Source: Phoronis australis (taxonomy: Eukaryota > Phoronida > Phoronidae). Taken from it: 61,361 bases of DNA. Below, piece by piece: positions 11,271-44,090 of this stretch. The notes below the pieces were generated by a model. It was not told the DNA's origin. It was given only the letters and a program-made list of their open reading frames with translations, and did not search any database. Each line of letters opens with the position of its first letter. Position 1 is the stretch's first letter. The DNA lies in NCBI GenBank assembly GCA_002633005.1, contig NMRA01000002.1, positions 2,010,916 through 2,072,276 on the forward strand. Direction: 5' to 3'. The position numbers and the translations under genes were made by a program.

Positions 11271-14200
11271 TGGGGCCGTTAGTAAAGGAGCAAAGAAATG
11301 TTCAGGCTTGAAGAATTTGTAACGACTAAATTGAATTTTTCTTAGTTTTTGTCTGATGTTTGTTTCTAAAATGCTAAGCAATCTAGCAAATACTGTTGTT
11401 ATGCACAACATTATATTTTGTCCTGGAATAGTACCCAATGGAATGTTGATTGTGCAACAGTTAAGGTTGTCACCCTTTTGAAAATGGAAAGATGACATTT
11501 TTGGGAATAACAAATTGCAGAACTACCACAATAATTACATAGTTGTCAACAATGTGAAAACTTACAAGGTACAATTTACGATGGACCACTGGGATAGAAG
11601 CCCTCTAAGAGTTCTATTGTCTATTCTATCTCTTGGCAATTTTAGGTGCTTCAGGGAAAGTATAAATCACAGGGCTTTCCTACCAATGTCGACACTGCGT
11701 CGAGTCGACGTTTGGCCCTGTGAATGGATAACTTTGATCAAAATTATGGTCACTGTCTACCTTCCTAGCCAAAGTTTTTTTTAAATCAAAACAATGTTCA
11801 GAGGTTCATTATCATACAACTGCATTTTTGTAAAAATAACAATTTTTCACAGAGATTGCCATATTTTCTACAATTTTTTTTCACTCAAAACTCGCAAATT
11901 CTGTTTCTTTGTTTTATTAGCTACAAAAAGGTGTTTGGGAGAAATCCAGACAGTTTTGAACCTACTAGAACAATGAAACAGAATTTGCTAGTTTTGAGCG
12001 AAAGAACTTTTAAGTTTATGGAAAATAAGGCCATCTCCGTGAAAAAATGCGATTATGAATGTCTGAACATTGTTTTCATGTGCACAAATAGATTCTCTGA
12101 TACTCAATGATTGTAAAAATATATAGTTTTATGGGTCTACTATTAATGGTTCAAAAGTTATTTAAAAAAATCAAGGTACACATTGACCTTAACAGCTCAA
12201 ATCAACTTTGCACTATCAGATGGATTTAGCAAGGAGATGCCTATGCTTTAATTCAGTATGAACTATTAACTTCGGAATTATCGGCCCGTACCTTTTTTTC
12301 TTTTCAAATATTCACCATTTTACAACGTGTAAGTGGCTCCTATCATTTCTTATCGAACCATATGCAAGATACTTCAAATGTAAAAAACGTGACCCTCGTA
12401 ATGTTTTTGGAGTGCTTTCTTACGATAACTTCGATGACTCAGACATCAAACTTCGATAACTTTGGTATACACAAAATCCATTCTGAAAAGTTCAACTTTC
12501 TCGTCAGTTTACACTAACTCTCCTCTATTACTGGAGATACAGTAAAATCGCAACAGGCGAGGGCACAATATGGTGGACAGGTGAAATTTTCTTTTCTTTT
12601 TTTCTTAAATTATACATTGTGACAAAATGATGCTCCGCTGTATTCATTACCATAGCTACCAGTTGATAGTATTTTTGAAAAATTGTGATCACTCACAACG
12701 GTGTTTGAAGTCCTTGAAAAATGGAGAAATTGTTACTTTGGCAATTACCTTGGTCCGAAATTGTTGAGGTTTTATCGTGGCCTGGCATGAAAACATGCAT
12801 AGAATGACCAGTTAAAGCTTTGAGATGGTCCCTCATTTAAATCTGACAAAGGAGTGCACTGGATGGCAGTACTTATTTTTTGTGAAGCGAAGTATGTGTG
12901 TAAATGTCACCTATAGGTACTTAGACATGTTACCTGTATAAATAACCTCAAAGGCAACTGCAAAGAAGATTACGACAGTGGATGAGTGGTCGTGTGATTG
13001 TCGTTAGGTATCGTTGGCTGGTGTTGACAGTAAGCCCTTAAAAAGTGTGGAGTGTCTCATCAGTTGAGAGGCACTGAGATTTGTTGTAGAGACCTGGGGT
13101 TTTCAAGGACATTCCCTTCTAGGAAATATAAGAATACATTTTTTCATTATTTCACTATTTTTAAGTGATAAATTGCCATTCTATATCTCTCTTGGGTTCG
13201 GTCGTTCATATGGGGTTTTGAGCTTAATTTGATAAATGTGGGAATTCATCACTCATTTAACACACTAAATGGCCGACAATATGGGCTATAAGTGTAATTA
13301 TATTTCAAATGTAAAATTTCTCCACAAAAATAAAGAATGGGAAATTTAAGTTATTTACTAGCATGGTTTGTACAGTGTTGGTTTTATACAACAACTTTTG
13401 GTAAGTTTCTCATTATTTGAAATAAGGTAATGAGCTTTGAAACATGGAGATATGACGATTTCGCAATTGTTTTGTGCTGAATAAGTAGAGAATTACCTTC
13501 CTGTTTTGTGTTTGGTCTGTTGTTGTTTACTGTCAACTCACAAACACTGTCATTTTTATTTACCTTTGCGGCTAACACAATTTTGCATGAACTGTCCTGA
13601 ACAAAACAGCGTAAGGAAATAATTTTTAGCTGTGTTTAGTTATGCGCATTCGATAGATAACGTATTTGAACAGGTTGAAGAGGCACCTCAAGTCTGGTCA
13701 TTTATTTTCTGCAGTAATCTTAGCTCTTCATGTGATATATTTAAATAAGATTAAGAATGTGTTTTGAACTTTGAATGGACTGATGAATTGAAGCATGTTG
13801 CAAAAGCATGCAGTTTCCTCTGTACACTTGACTAGCCAATACTGTGATGAATGAAAGATCCAATTCTCGATTACGCGCTTGGTAGAACACCACTTGAGGT
13901 CCAGCCATTGCAATGTAACTTCAACAATAAATACTAGTACTACCATTGTTATCAGATTAGAAGTGATTTTCATGCCTTAATTGGTATGCCTGACCTACAA
14001 CAAATAGTAACACTCTCATAGGAAGTGGCCTAAAAGAACCTAAGAAAGGCAACAAGATCCTGTTTCTATGGTCTCTGTGTGTGCCCAGTGACAACCTGCC
14101 TAGCTTTAGTGGGTGTGTTGGCTGCAAAAAGTGTACACACTACACACACTGTGTTTTGACCAGCTGTCTAGTGAAGTGCCTTGCTTATTGACTGTTGCCA

Positions 14201-14557
14201 GCTTGTAGAAAACTGTTGTGTCATTTAACTCTAGGCATTGTGTTTTAAGAGGTATGCTGTCTTTGGACTCAGGAGCTAGTGCTGGTCACTGTGTTTGGTT
14301 TACCCAAGACTTGATTTTGCCTTCAAGTTGTTATTACAGCATTTTAGAAACACTAGACTTTGACAGTTAATTAATAAAATATAAAAGGTGATAGAAATTA
14401 AACATGTGACGCTTGGTTATGTAACATTTCAAAATTTATCCATTGTATGGCCCCTAATAATGTGAGGTAACATTATCCCATGAATTAGTCAAAGCATGGT
14501 GCTATTTTGAAGGAATTCACTTAGACACAAACTGCCTAGTAATTGACTTTCTAAGCC
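11271..14557. other. Non-coding stretch, no gene seen
   Basis: This stretch is AT-rich with no frame showing domain-like content. About 12180-12300 resembles 3745-3870 (shared ACAGCTCAA ... AACTTCG pattern), which indicates an old dispersed repeat. Confidence 0.45.
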
Positions 14558-14988
14558 TTAAGTCCCGTTTAGACATCAACTTTTGGCCCGGCGCAACTGA
14601 TACTGAGCAAACTGACCCGAGTCAAGCGGCCGTTTATACACACAACTCACTAACCGTGGCAAGACGGAAATTGAAGGCTGGTCAGAGACTGGATTGCACA
14701 TGCGCATGTTTACGAATGACGAGAGTTGCAGAGACAAAGAATCCGTACGTAGGTCATTACGTAAGCGCAGTAGAGATGATCTTTTCCGACTTGCCTCAGT
14801 TTCGCGTTTAGACATGTAATTGACACGGAGCAAGATGTTCGGGCGCAAATTGCTCTACCTCACAAACGGGTGGCAAAATTTGTCACCGTGGTGTCAATTT
14901 GCTCTGTGTCAGTCCGGTTTACACACTGGAACAACTCGTTCCGTGTCAGCTGATCGGCGTCAACTTTTAAAGTGTAAACGGCACTTAA
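14558..14988. mobile_element. MITE-like element with TTAA ends
   Basis: The left end reads TTAAGTCCCGTTTAGAC and the right end, reverse complemented, reads TTAAGTGCCGTTTACAC. Further inward both arms carry a CAACTTTT-like segment before GC-richer sequence. Length is about 431 bp with no coding capacity. If TTAA is the target duplication, the termini would be GTSCCGTTTASAC, consistent with a piggyBac- or Kolobok-type non-autonomous element. The TTAA could instead be part of the inverted repeat. GC content is locally higher than the surroundings. Confidence 0.6.
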
Positions 14989-15489
14989 GGTTATTGGTGA
15001 TCACGTGATTTGAAACCAGCAAGAACTGTTGAAGTCATAAAATTTCTGGAAAATGTTGAAATAAAATCTATGCTTTTACGCTCTAGTTAAACTTAAGGCC
15101 GTTCTCCACCACCAATCATAAATTTACGTGTTGAGCTGAAGATAGTTTATTTGCAATCTGACAATTTCCTTAATTAAAATGAGGGGAGTACATTATGCCC
15201 ATCCTTGAAAAGTGAACCTTCTCTGAGAGACTAGATACAGGTGAGACAAAAATGTGTTACGATAAGGTTGTGCAGCACTGTTTATTTAACCTACAAACGT
15301 TATAACATAGTAAAAGTAATCTTCCTAAAGCTGCATTGCCAGCAAGCCTGTATATTTTTGACTTGATGCTGATCTGCCATTAAACTGAGTCGCTTTACTT
15401 GACCATGTCTTTTCAGTGACTGTGTTAATATTGAGAATGTTTAAAAAATATGATATAACACCATAATAGCATTTATGTGCTCTGAAGTT

Positions 15490-15860
15490 AGGCTGCGTTC
15501 ACACACCCTCTGATCAGATGACAAAAAAGTTTGACTCGGAATCTGAAAAATTCCCTTGTGAACCGCTTGTCTGACATTTGGTCTGCTTTCTTACGGTCCA
15601 ACCACAAATCAGGCGACAGATCTGCCTTCTTATCATGAGTAGTGTACACTCCAATGACATGATTTGCGATTAAAGTTTACCCGCCCTTTGTGATAGCACG
15701 TACTTGGTGAGAATATTACTATTTTCCACATTAATGTTATGCTAATTTGCTCGTAAGAAGGCAGATGGGATGCTTTGTGAATTCACATTTTTAGCATCCT
15801 GTCTGCCTTAACCAAATTCTCATCCGAACTTTTTGTTAGTTTATGCTTTGTCAGCAACTA
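15490..15860. mobile_element. Foldback element (long imperfect inverted repeat)
   Basis: The left part starts GGCTGCGTTCACACACC. Segments such as GCTTTCTTACGG near 15590 and CGTAAGAAGGCAGA near 15752 are inverted matches, as are AAAAAGTTTGACTCGGAATC and a CATCCGAACTTTTTG segment further right. The whole could fold into an imperfect hairpin with its centre near 15670. The element is non-coding and the family is not assigned. Confidence 0.45.
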
Positions 15861-16139
15861 GTACTGGGTTGTCCCTGGAAAATCCATTAAAAAACATTTT
15901 TTGGCTATAGAGTTGACAACATTTTGTACATCCATCATTATGCAGGCAGTGAATTAGAAAGGTTTGGCATGTCTGTCTGTCTGTTTGTCTATCCTGCATC
16001 TTTGCTGTAACTTATAAGCCTGGTTGTAGTTTTGTGTTATTAATCCGCGATCACCTTACTACTTTTTTCAGGAATTGTAAATAAATTCACTAAAGAATTT
16101 CTTAGCAGACTTATGCTATTTTGTCTTTTTATCCTCTAG

Positions 16140-37492
<21,353 letters not shown>

Positions 37493-40170
37493 TACCCACT
37501 TTAGATTTCAGAGGGCAGCACTTTGCAGGCTACGGGGATTATGGCACACTTGTCCAGTTTCGTGCTTGCCAGTTCAGAGGAGATGGCATGATTTCCTAAG
37601 GGACATCACCAGTGAAACAAACCATTTTGCATGGTGATGACAGAGACTGTGAATATCATGCCCAATGGACAGCATGCATGCATAGTGGTGTTTTTATGAG
37701 GGAAATGGGGAGCAACGTTTTGTGATCACATGGCCTCAAGCTTAAACATTGGCATCTGATCACATGGTGCGACTTCTTGATCCGTGGCTCAGTCTGAGAA
37801 CCTTTTCACCGAGTCTTTAGATTTTGTAATTTTTTTGCAGACAAATCAAAAAATAGGAGTTTGCTATTCACGTATTGTTTCATCTTGTACATTTTGTATG
37901 TAAGTTGTGCCTATAGCTTAAATGTTGGCTTGCTTCGAGTGTTTGTGTAAATAGTCTAAGTGGTGTGTCGAAAGTTTGCAATCTTACCCTAGGATGATTC
38001 CGTTCTGAAATGTTTTTTCATCATTCCATTCTTGATGCGCTTATGTCTTACTTTTTGCGTAAAGCTCGTGGCCGAAGTTCTTTTGTCAAAGCGTATCTGT
38101 GGTGGACCTGTACAAAGACAAGTGTATTTGACCTGTATATAGTTATTTTAAACGGAGCTCTGTACTCAGTTTTTTACTCTGTGTGTGACTTGCGGCAACT
38201 TTTATTTTGGGTTTGTTTGTGGCAGGTGCATTAAAAAATGTGTGTTTTTTATTAACTCTATTCACTGTCCAAATTGAGTTATTTGATTTAGTGGACTGCA
38301 GCTAGTGAAAAGGGAACCATGCAAGTTGGTGTCATTAAGGTTTTCATATCTAGTGAATGTTGTGTATTTAGTTGTTGCAAATGACCGTATGGGTCGCTTG
38401 TTTGCCGTCCAATGTTGAGAAGTACCATATCACTAGCGTGGGATTGTTGGCAAGTGCGAGGAAAGGGGGCAAACGTGTGGCGACCAGGGGGACTTTTTTC
38501 GCCATGAACAGGATGACCAAATGCAAAATTTGAAGTTTGAGTGACACCCCCTGCCCCTCGTGACTACATCAGTGCTGGATATTCACTTGGTGGCACTGGC
38601 GAAGAAAAGGTTTTCTGTTTGTACTTCCACTAGTACTGCCTAATGGTGAACTTTTCATTCCCAAAACAAAAATCTGTTCTCATCACAAAGTGCCTTTTCT
38701 TCAAAGATCTGAGACAGGGTTTATGTCAGCTGCAATTGATACTTGTTTTAAATTGCAGATTGCATAATTTCTGTGAAAACGATCTAGATTTATGTATTGC
38801 TAGTCAAATTGCGAATCTTTGTAGCTTTTGGCATAATACTCTGCCACAAACAATCCACGTTTGGGACATTGTTTTAAAGTTAATTCTGCAAATGCCTACT
38901 TATCGACCATATCCTGATAAATCTGATAATGTTCTGCTTTTGTTAAATTTTATTGCACAGTTTATTTTCCTAGTATTGTGTGTGCTTTACCACTAACTGC
39001 AGGACAGTCAAAACCATGTTTTAAAGTCTCCATTTTCATCTTGTTTTAGCGTATTATTCACGCGTGAGCAAATGGTTCTAGGCACTTTTTGTTTGTTGTA
39101 GTTTTTGTAGACTTGAAGAGTGTAAAATATAAGAAAATAAAATCAGCCCCACTAAATGCTCAAAATGGATGACAGTGTTCTCCAGACTGTATTATAGACA
39201 GCGTTAGCGATATTTTGTTACCTTTCTGTTCATTAGTTGTGTCCGAACAGATTGCTGCTAACTTGCCATTTTGACCACCGCCACCAGAAGACAGTGGTGA
39301 AGCCATGTTGCCATTTTTGTGATCTATAACTGGTTGCATAATTTAGCATGTTCCTTTGGTATTTTTAAATGGTGTAATCAGTATAAAAGATGTCTCCTTG
39401 TGTAGGAAAGCTGAATGCTTATGTTTTTAAGTACCAATTGAAGTAATGGTGTGCGGCCTTCTCAGTGAAGTCGTGCTGGTCATGTGTAGGGAAAGATGTA
39501 CGTGGGGAGAATCCGAGCTGTGATTTAAGACTGTGCAGAGAAATGGGTGGAAGGAATTCTTTAATGCTGGGTACCATTGCCGACACTTGATAGTTTTTCT
39601 GGTGACACTGTAGGTACTGTTCCAAAAATCAAGGATATTTTCAGGGTGATTCTCTGATTTACAGAAACACAAGGAAGCTTATCAAATATTCCTATCCAGG
39701 AGGAAATTCCGTGACTTTTTGAAATTTACTGTTGTGGTTGCAACTTCCATGAACTTCGTTTTCATTGAAACTGGCGACAAGGATTGTGTCCACTCCCTGT
39801 TTTGCTAAACGTTTAAACTTTTCTTGGTTACATAGATAAAGGATAAAGCATTTTTGCCACGAAAAGTTCTGAGCATCTACTTCCGAATTTTGAATTGACT
39901 GCTCAACTGTTATTGAAATTCACCAAGAAGAGGTCATTAGAGCCTTAGTTATGTATGGACCATCACTTTTTGCAGCATAACAAATTGGTTAGTAGCATTG
40001 TTTATTGTTAAAGTGGTAATGCATAATGGATATAAATATCAAAAGTTGTTTTGATGTGTGACCTGCAGCAAGATTATTTATTGTTAACTTGATGAGTGAG
40101 TATCCATTTGCGAATGGGTTGTGGATATGTTTTGAACTGTCTGTACTTCTCATATAGTTGTGAATAAATC
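37493..40170 (+). other. Probable 3' UTR of the CDKL2-like gene
   Basis: This is non-coding sequence after the TAG. Candidate AATAAA signals lie at 39136-39141 and 40163-40168. The second gives a 3' UTR of about 2.7 kb. No other gene is evident; the 117-codon frame at 38643 has no domain-like content. Confidence 0.5.
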
Positions 40171-40324
40171 ATTTTAATAATAGAAAATTGATTTCACATC
40201 AGGATTGTGGCTGATAGTTGTTATCGAAGGTGTAGTGAGGCATGGAAATTCATTGAGTTGAGTTTTAGTGGATAATTACTTGTGCATGACAACCACCGTT
40301 ATCATCATTACCATTATCGTGACG

Positions 40325-41394
40325 TGGGATTGATGGTCAAGTCATATTCACGGCTACGTGGTCAGACTATGTCTTAGTCATTGATGCGTCATTTACTTCA
40401 TGCCATATAGTCGAGCTCGACTTCCGTAGACGCAAGAATTTCGCGAAGGAAGGTAGTATGGCCACTTGCTTCCTACAATAATACTTGCATGGCGAGTCTT
40501 GCTTTCGCGAGGTTCTCGCCTCTGCGGAACGCACGGCCTGATAAAGATGCAAATCCTATGCGAGTTGCTGACATAAAGTCCCATGCGTGCATAGGTATAG
40601 TGTTGCGCTATGTAGCAGTAGGACGCACTGCTTGAACGAGTGACTTCTCCACGTCCAGGCTGATCTACAAACTTAAAGGGTGCCTTTGTTTTTTTTCGGT
40701 TGAAGTCCATACGAAGGGTTCACTTTTTGGATTGGAACTTCACAAAAACTCTTGTTTTTTTACTTCAGAGAGCTACAGAAATATAGTTTTTAAATTCTGT
40801 GATAAACATTTTGTCATGGATAAAACCATAAAACCACAACAATGGGATTCCTTTTTGGTGTGCTTGTTCTGTAAGGGGTGATGGTTCTTTCGATCAGGGC
40901 TTGGAGTTTTCAATAAATTTTGCAGCACAAAAATACGTTTCTATCACACAAATCTATTTGTGGAATGATTCATCACCTGGAAAACTTTCCTCGTTTTGTC
41001 ATTGGTTTACAATCCCTGCGGGTTCCGTCGATGCAGATTATTCCTTATTTTAATTTCCCGTCGGTACACAAGTCGAAAATATAATCAAGTAGCCTGGGCG
41101 CAAGCTGAATCAACCATCTCGTTGCATGCCTTTCAGTGGCGGATTCAGAGGGAGGCCATGGCCCCCCTAAAATTCTCCTAGATTCCATTTGGCAATACGG
41201 GGGTGCGAATGTATGTCGGGCAAAATCCTGGCTAATACTCTGCCGTGGCCCCCCAACTCAAAATCCTGGATCCGCCCCTGCCTTTGAAAGGAACACAATA
41301 CTTGGCGTATAAAAGCAAAATGTATTGTGGACATCTCCGTTTTGAAAAGTGTGGCGACGCAACTGACCAATAAAGTCCAGTTTCTGGTCACCGG
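40325..41394. repeat. Copy A of an apparent 1.07-kb tandem duplication
   Basis: It starts TGGGATTGATGGTCAAGTCA, identical to the sequence after the N at 41395, and ends TTTCTGGTCACCGG just before that N. Copy B ends with the same sequence at 42447 and then continues into the kinase gene's last exon. Confidence 0.92.
41134..41280. mobile_element. 147-bp MITE with CAGTGGCGGATTC / CAGGGGCGGATCC termini (copy A)
   Basis: The left end is CAGTGGCGGATTCAGAGGG. The right end in reverse complement is CAGGGGCGGATCCAGGATTT. CCTTT flanks both ends (41129-41133 and 41281-41285), giving a 5-bp target duplication. It has no coding capacity. The G/C-run termini are shared by other elements in the window. 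Confidence 0.8.
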
Positions 41395-42104
41395 NTGGGA
41401 TTGATGGTCAAGTCATATTCACGGCTACGTGGTCAGACTATGACTTAGTCATTGATGCGTCATTTGTTTCACGCCATATGGTCGATCTCGAGTTCCGTAG
41501 ACGCAAGAATTTCGCGAAGAAAGCTAGTGGCCATTTGCTTCCTACAGTAATACTTGCATGGCGAGTCTTGCTTTCGCGAGGTTCTCGCGTCTGCGGAACG
41601 CACGGCCTGATAAAAGTGCAAATCCTATGCGAGTTGGTGACATAAAGTCCCAGGCGTGCATACGTATAGTGTTGCAGTAGGACGCACTGCTTGGACGAGT
41701 GACTTCTCCACGTCCAGGCTGATCTACAAACTTAAAGGGTGCCTTTGTTTTTTTTTCGGTTGAAGTCCATATGAATGGTTCACTTTTTGGGTTGGAACTT
41801 CACAAAAACTCTGTTTTTTACTTCAGAGAGCTACAGAAATATAGTTTTTAACTTCTATGATAAACATTTTGTCATGGATAAAACCATAAAACCGCAACAA
41901 TGGGAAACCTTTTTGGTGTGCTTGTTCTCTAAGGGGTGATGGTTCTTTCGATCAGGGCTTGGAGTTTTCACATAAATTTTGCAGCACAAACATATGTTTC
42001 TATCACACAAATCTATTTGTGGAATAATTCATCACCTGGAAAACTTTCCTCGTTTTGTCATTGGTTTACAATCCCTGCCGGTTCGATGCAGATTATTCCT
42101 TATT

Positions 42105-42110
42105 TTTATT
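42105..42110 (-). terminator. Candidate poly(A) signal for the kinase gene
   Basis: AATAAA lies on the minus strand about 340 bases after the stop. The matching place in copy A (near 41050) lacks the hexamer, so if the copies are alleles they may differ here. Confidence 0.25.
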
Positions 42111-42188
42111 TCCCGTCGGTGCACAAGTCGAAAATATAATCGAGTAGCCCGGGCGCAAGTTGGATCAACCATCTCGTTGCATGCCTTT

Positions 42189-42333
42189 CAGTGGCGGATT
42201 TAGAGGGGGGCCATGGCCCCCCTAAAATTCTAGATTCCATTTGGCAATACGGGGGTGCGAATGTCTGTCGGGCAAAATCCTGGCTAATACTCTGCCGTGC
42301 CCCCCCTAACTCAAAATCCTGGATCCGCCCCTG
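42189..42333. mobile_element. 145-bp MITE, same insertion (copy B)
   Basis: It has the same termini and the same CCTTT flanks (42184-42188 and 42334-42338) as the element at 41134. Sharing the insertion site shows that the two 1.07-kb copies descend from one locus. Confidence 0.8.
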
Positions 42334-42449
42334 CCTTTGAAAGGAACACAATACTTGGTGTATAAAAGTAAAATGTATTGTGGACATCTCCGTTTTGAAA
42401 AGTGAAGCGACGCAACTGACCAATAAATTCCAGTTTCTGGTCACCGGTC

Positions 42450-42786
42450 TCAAAGTTGTTTCACTGACTTTCGGACAAGATAAGGTCGATCGAGAGAAAC
42501 TGGTTTGCATCGGTTTGTCGAGACGTCACACCTTAATTTCCTAAACGCTTGGATCAGTTGGGAAGTTGACGGTCGATTGTTTTGGTCGTTCACCAGGCAA
42601 CATCGTCCTATTTGAGAGTATACCCAATAGTTCTTCCAACCCTCATCGGTCTCTGCGTTCTTGAATATCGCGTCTATCATAGCTCCGATGCTATAGACGT
42701 CGCTTTCTTTAGTCGTTCTTTCTCCGTCAAGAACCTCCGGAGCGATGTGTTTTATCTGATACCGTTTTTCCTTTGGCACAACGTAG
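42450..42786 (-). CDS. Kinase gene exon D: C-lobe and stop
   Basis: It encodes TYVVPKEKRYQIKHIAPEVL, SDVYSIGAMIDAIF, NRPSTSQLIQAF and ends in RKSVKQL before TGA. Acceptor AAATGTTTCAG. It spans 337 bases including the stop. The subdomain VIII, IX and XI residues are in the expected order. Confidence 0.88.
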
Positions 42787-44050
42787 CTGAAACATTTATC
42801 AACTTCTGAGGATTAGTTCAACGAATCACAATACCGCTCTACTTATTGCACTGCAAATTTCGGATCGTTTCGTTTAAAACCGTTGAAATGGGAAGAATTC
42901 AGTTTTTAGCGACTAAAAATTATGGAACTGAAGTATCGCCAAAATGGGAGTCTAATGCGTAAAATTCCAAATTTTCGTTTTCAATGATTGAGTGTGTCGT
43001 ATTAACGGGTCATACCCCACTTCTGCGTGCTTTCGCCCGGACCGAATAGCTTAGAAACTGAACCACCATCATGATAGTAACTAGTATTATTTTTCATAAT
43101 TTTTCCAATAGTAAGCATTTTAGAAACGTGAGATGAGCAACGTAAACTCGACAAAGAGCTTGTGCAAACATTTAAACAAAAGGAGCGCAGGTAATATTGA
43201 TAAACCTTTGGATATCCGCCTTACGTTAGTCCACAGCCAACGGAAGCGTGCGAGAAGTCGATCAGCGTTATCTTAATCCGTCGTTCACGACTCCTGATTT
43301 CTGTCATCACATTGGCTGGTTTGAGATCATTTAGCAGGACGTCCTGTTGGTGAACCTGTTCACAGAGGTCTTTGAATATTTGGTATTGCCCAATTAAGAA
43401 ATTGTTGCATCTAAACGTACTACAAATTCACCTTACGTCAAAAATAAATGCTTATTTTAGACAGTCCCAGCTTGCTCCTCTGTCAAATTAAAGATGATTT
43501 TTGTTCTGGTTGCTTGAGAACAGAGGAGTATTTAACTGGCAGTCCCTCCTTTTATTTATAATACATTATTTTCATTTTCATGTGTGCTCACAAGTTGTTT
43601 TTCTTTCGTCATTTTACGTTCGTCGTTTTACGCTTGTCGCCTTGGGGAAAGTACGCTCGTAAATTGACAAGTTTTACGCCCACATTTATAATGATGACGC
43701 AAATGGAAAACCAAACTGAAGCGTGGCGTATCTGTGAATTTATGTATTTAAAAGGAGACTTGAACGGTATGCAGTTCTAAATAGGTTTACTCTCGTGGTA
43801 CATTATTTTTAGTTTCCCCTTAATCGTAAAAAGGGCCGGCGGCCTAGTTAATTGAAATATAGTATGTATATATGTATGTATATATATATAGTATATATGT
43901 ATGTGCGTGTATATGAATGTATGTATGTATGTATGTGTTCCGGCCCGTATTGGAATTCAGCTCAAATCGGAATATTCCAATACGGGCCAGATTCCAATTG
44001 ATGCGGGTCGGAGCATATGTACGTGTGTATGCATGTATGTGTATGTTTTC

Positions 44051-44090
<40 letters not shown>

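Larger units (their letters stand above)
41396..42447. repeat. Copy B of an apparent 1.07-kb tandem duplication
   Basis: It is collinear with 40325-41394 with a few per cent substitutions and small indels. It abuts the stop codon of the minus-strand kinase gene, so it is presumably its 3' flanking or 3' UTR sequence. Confidence 0.92.

Noticed and set aside
14576-15008. Small frames on both strands
   Set aside because: They fall inside the MITE-like element.
38643-38996. Plus-strand frame of 117 codons
   Set aside because: It lies in the probable 3' UTR of the CDKL2-like gene, is AT-rich and shows no domain.
40393-40710. Minus-strand frame of 105 codons in copy A of the duplication
   Set aside because: The same region in copy B is changed by small indels, so the frame is not conserved between the two copies.
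40325-42447. Real tandem gene duplication
   Set aside because: The single N at the exact junction and the shared MITE insertion favour an assembly artefact.
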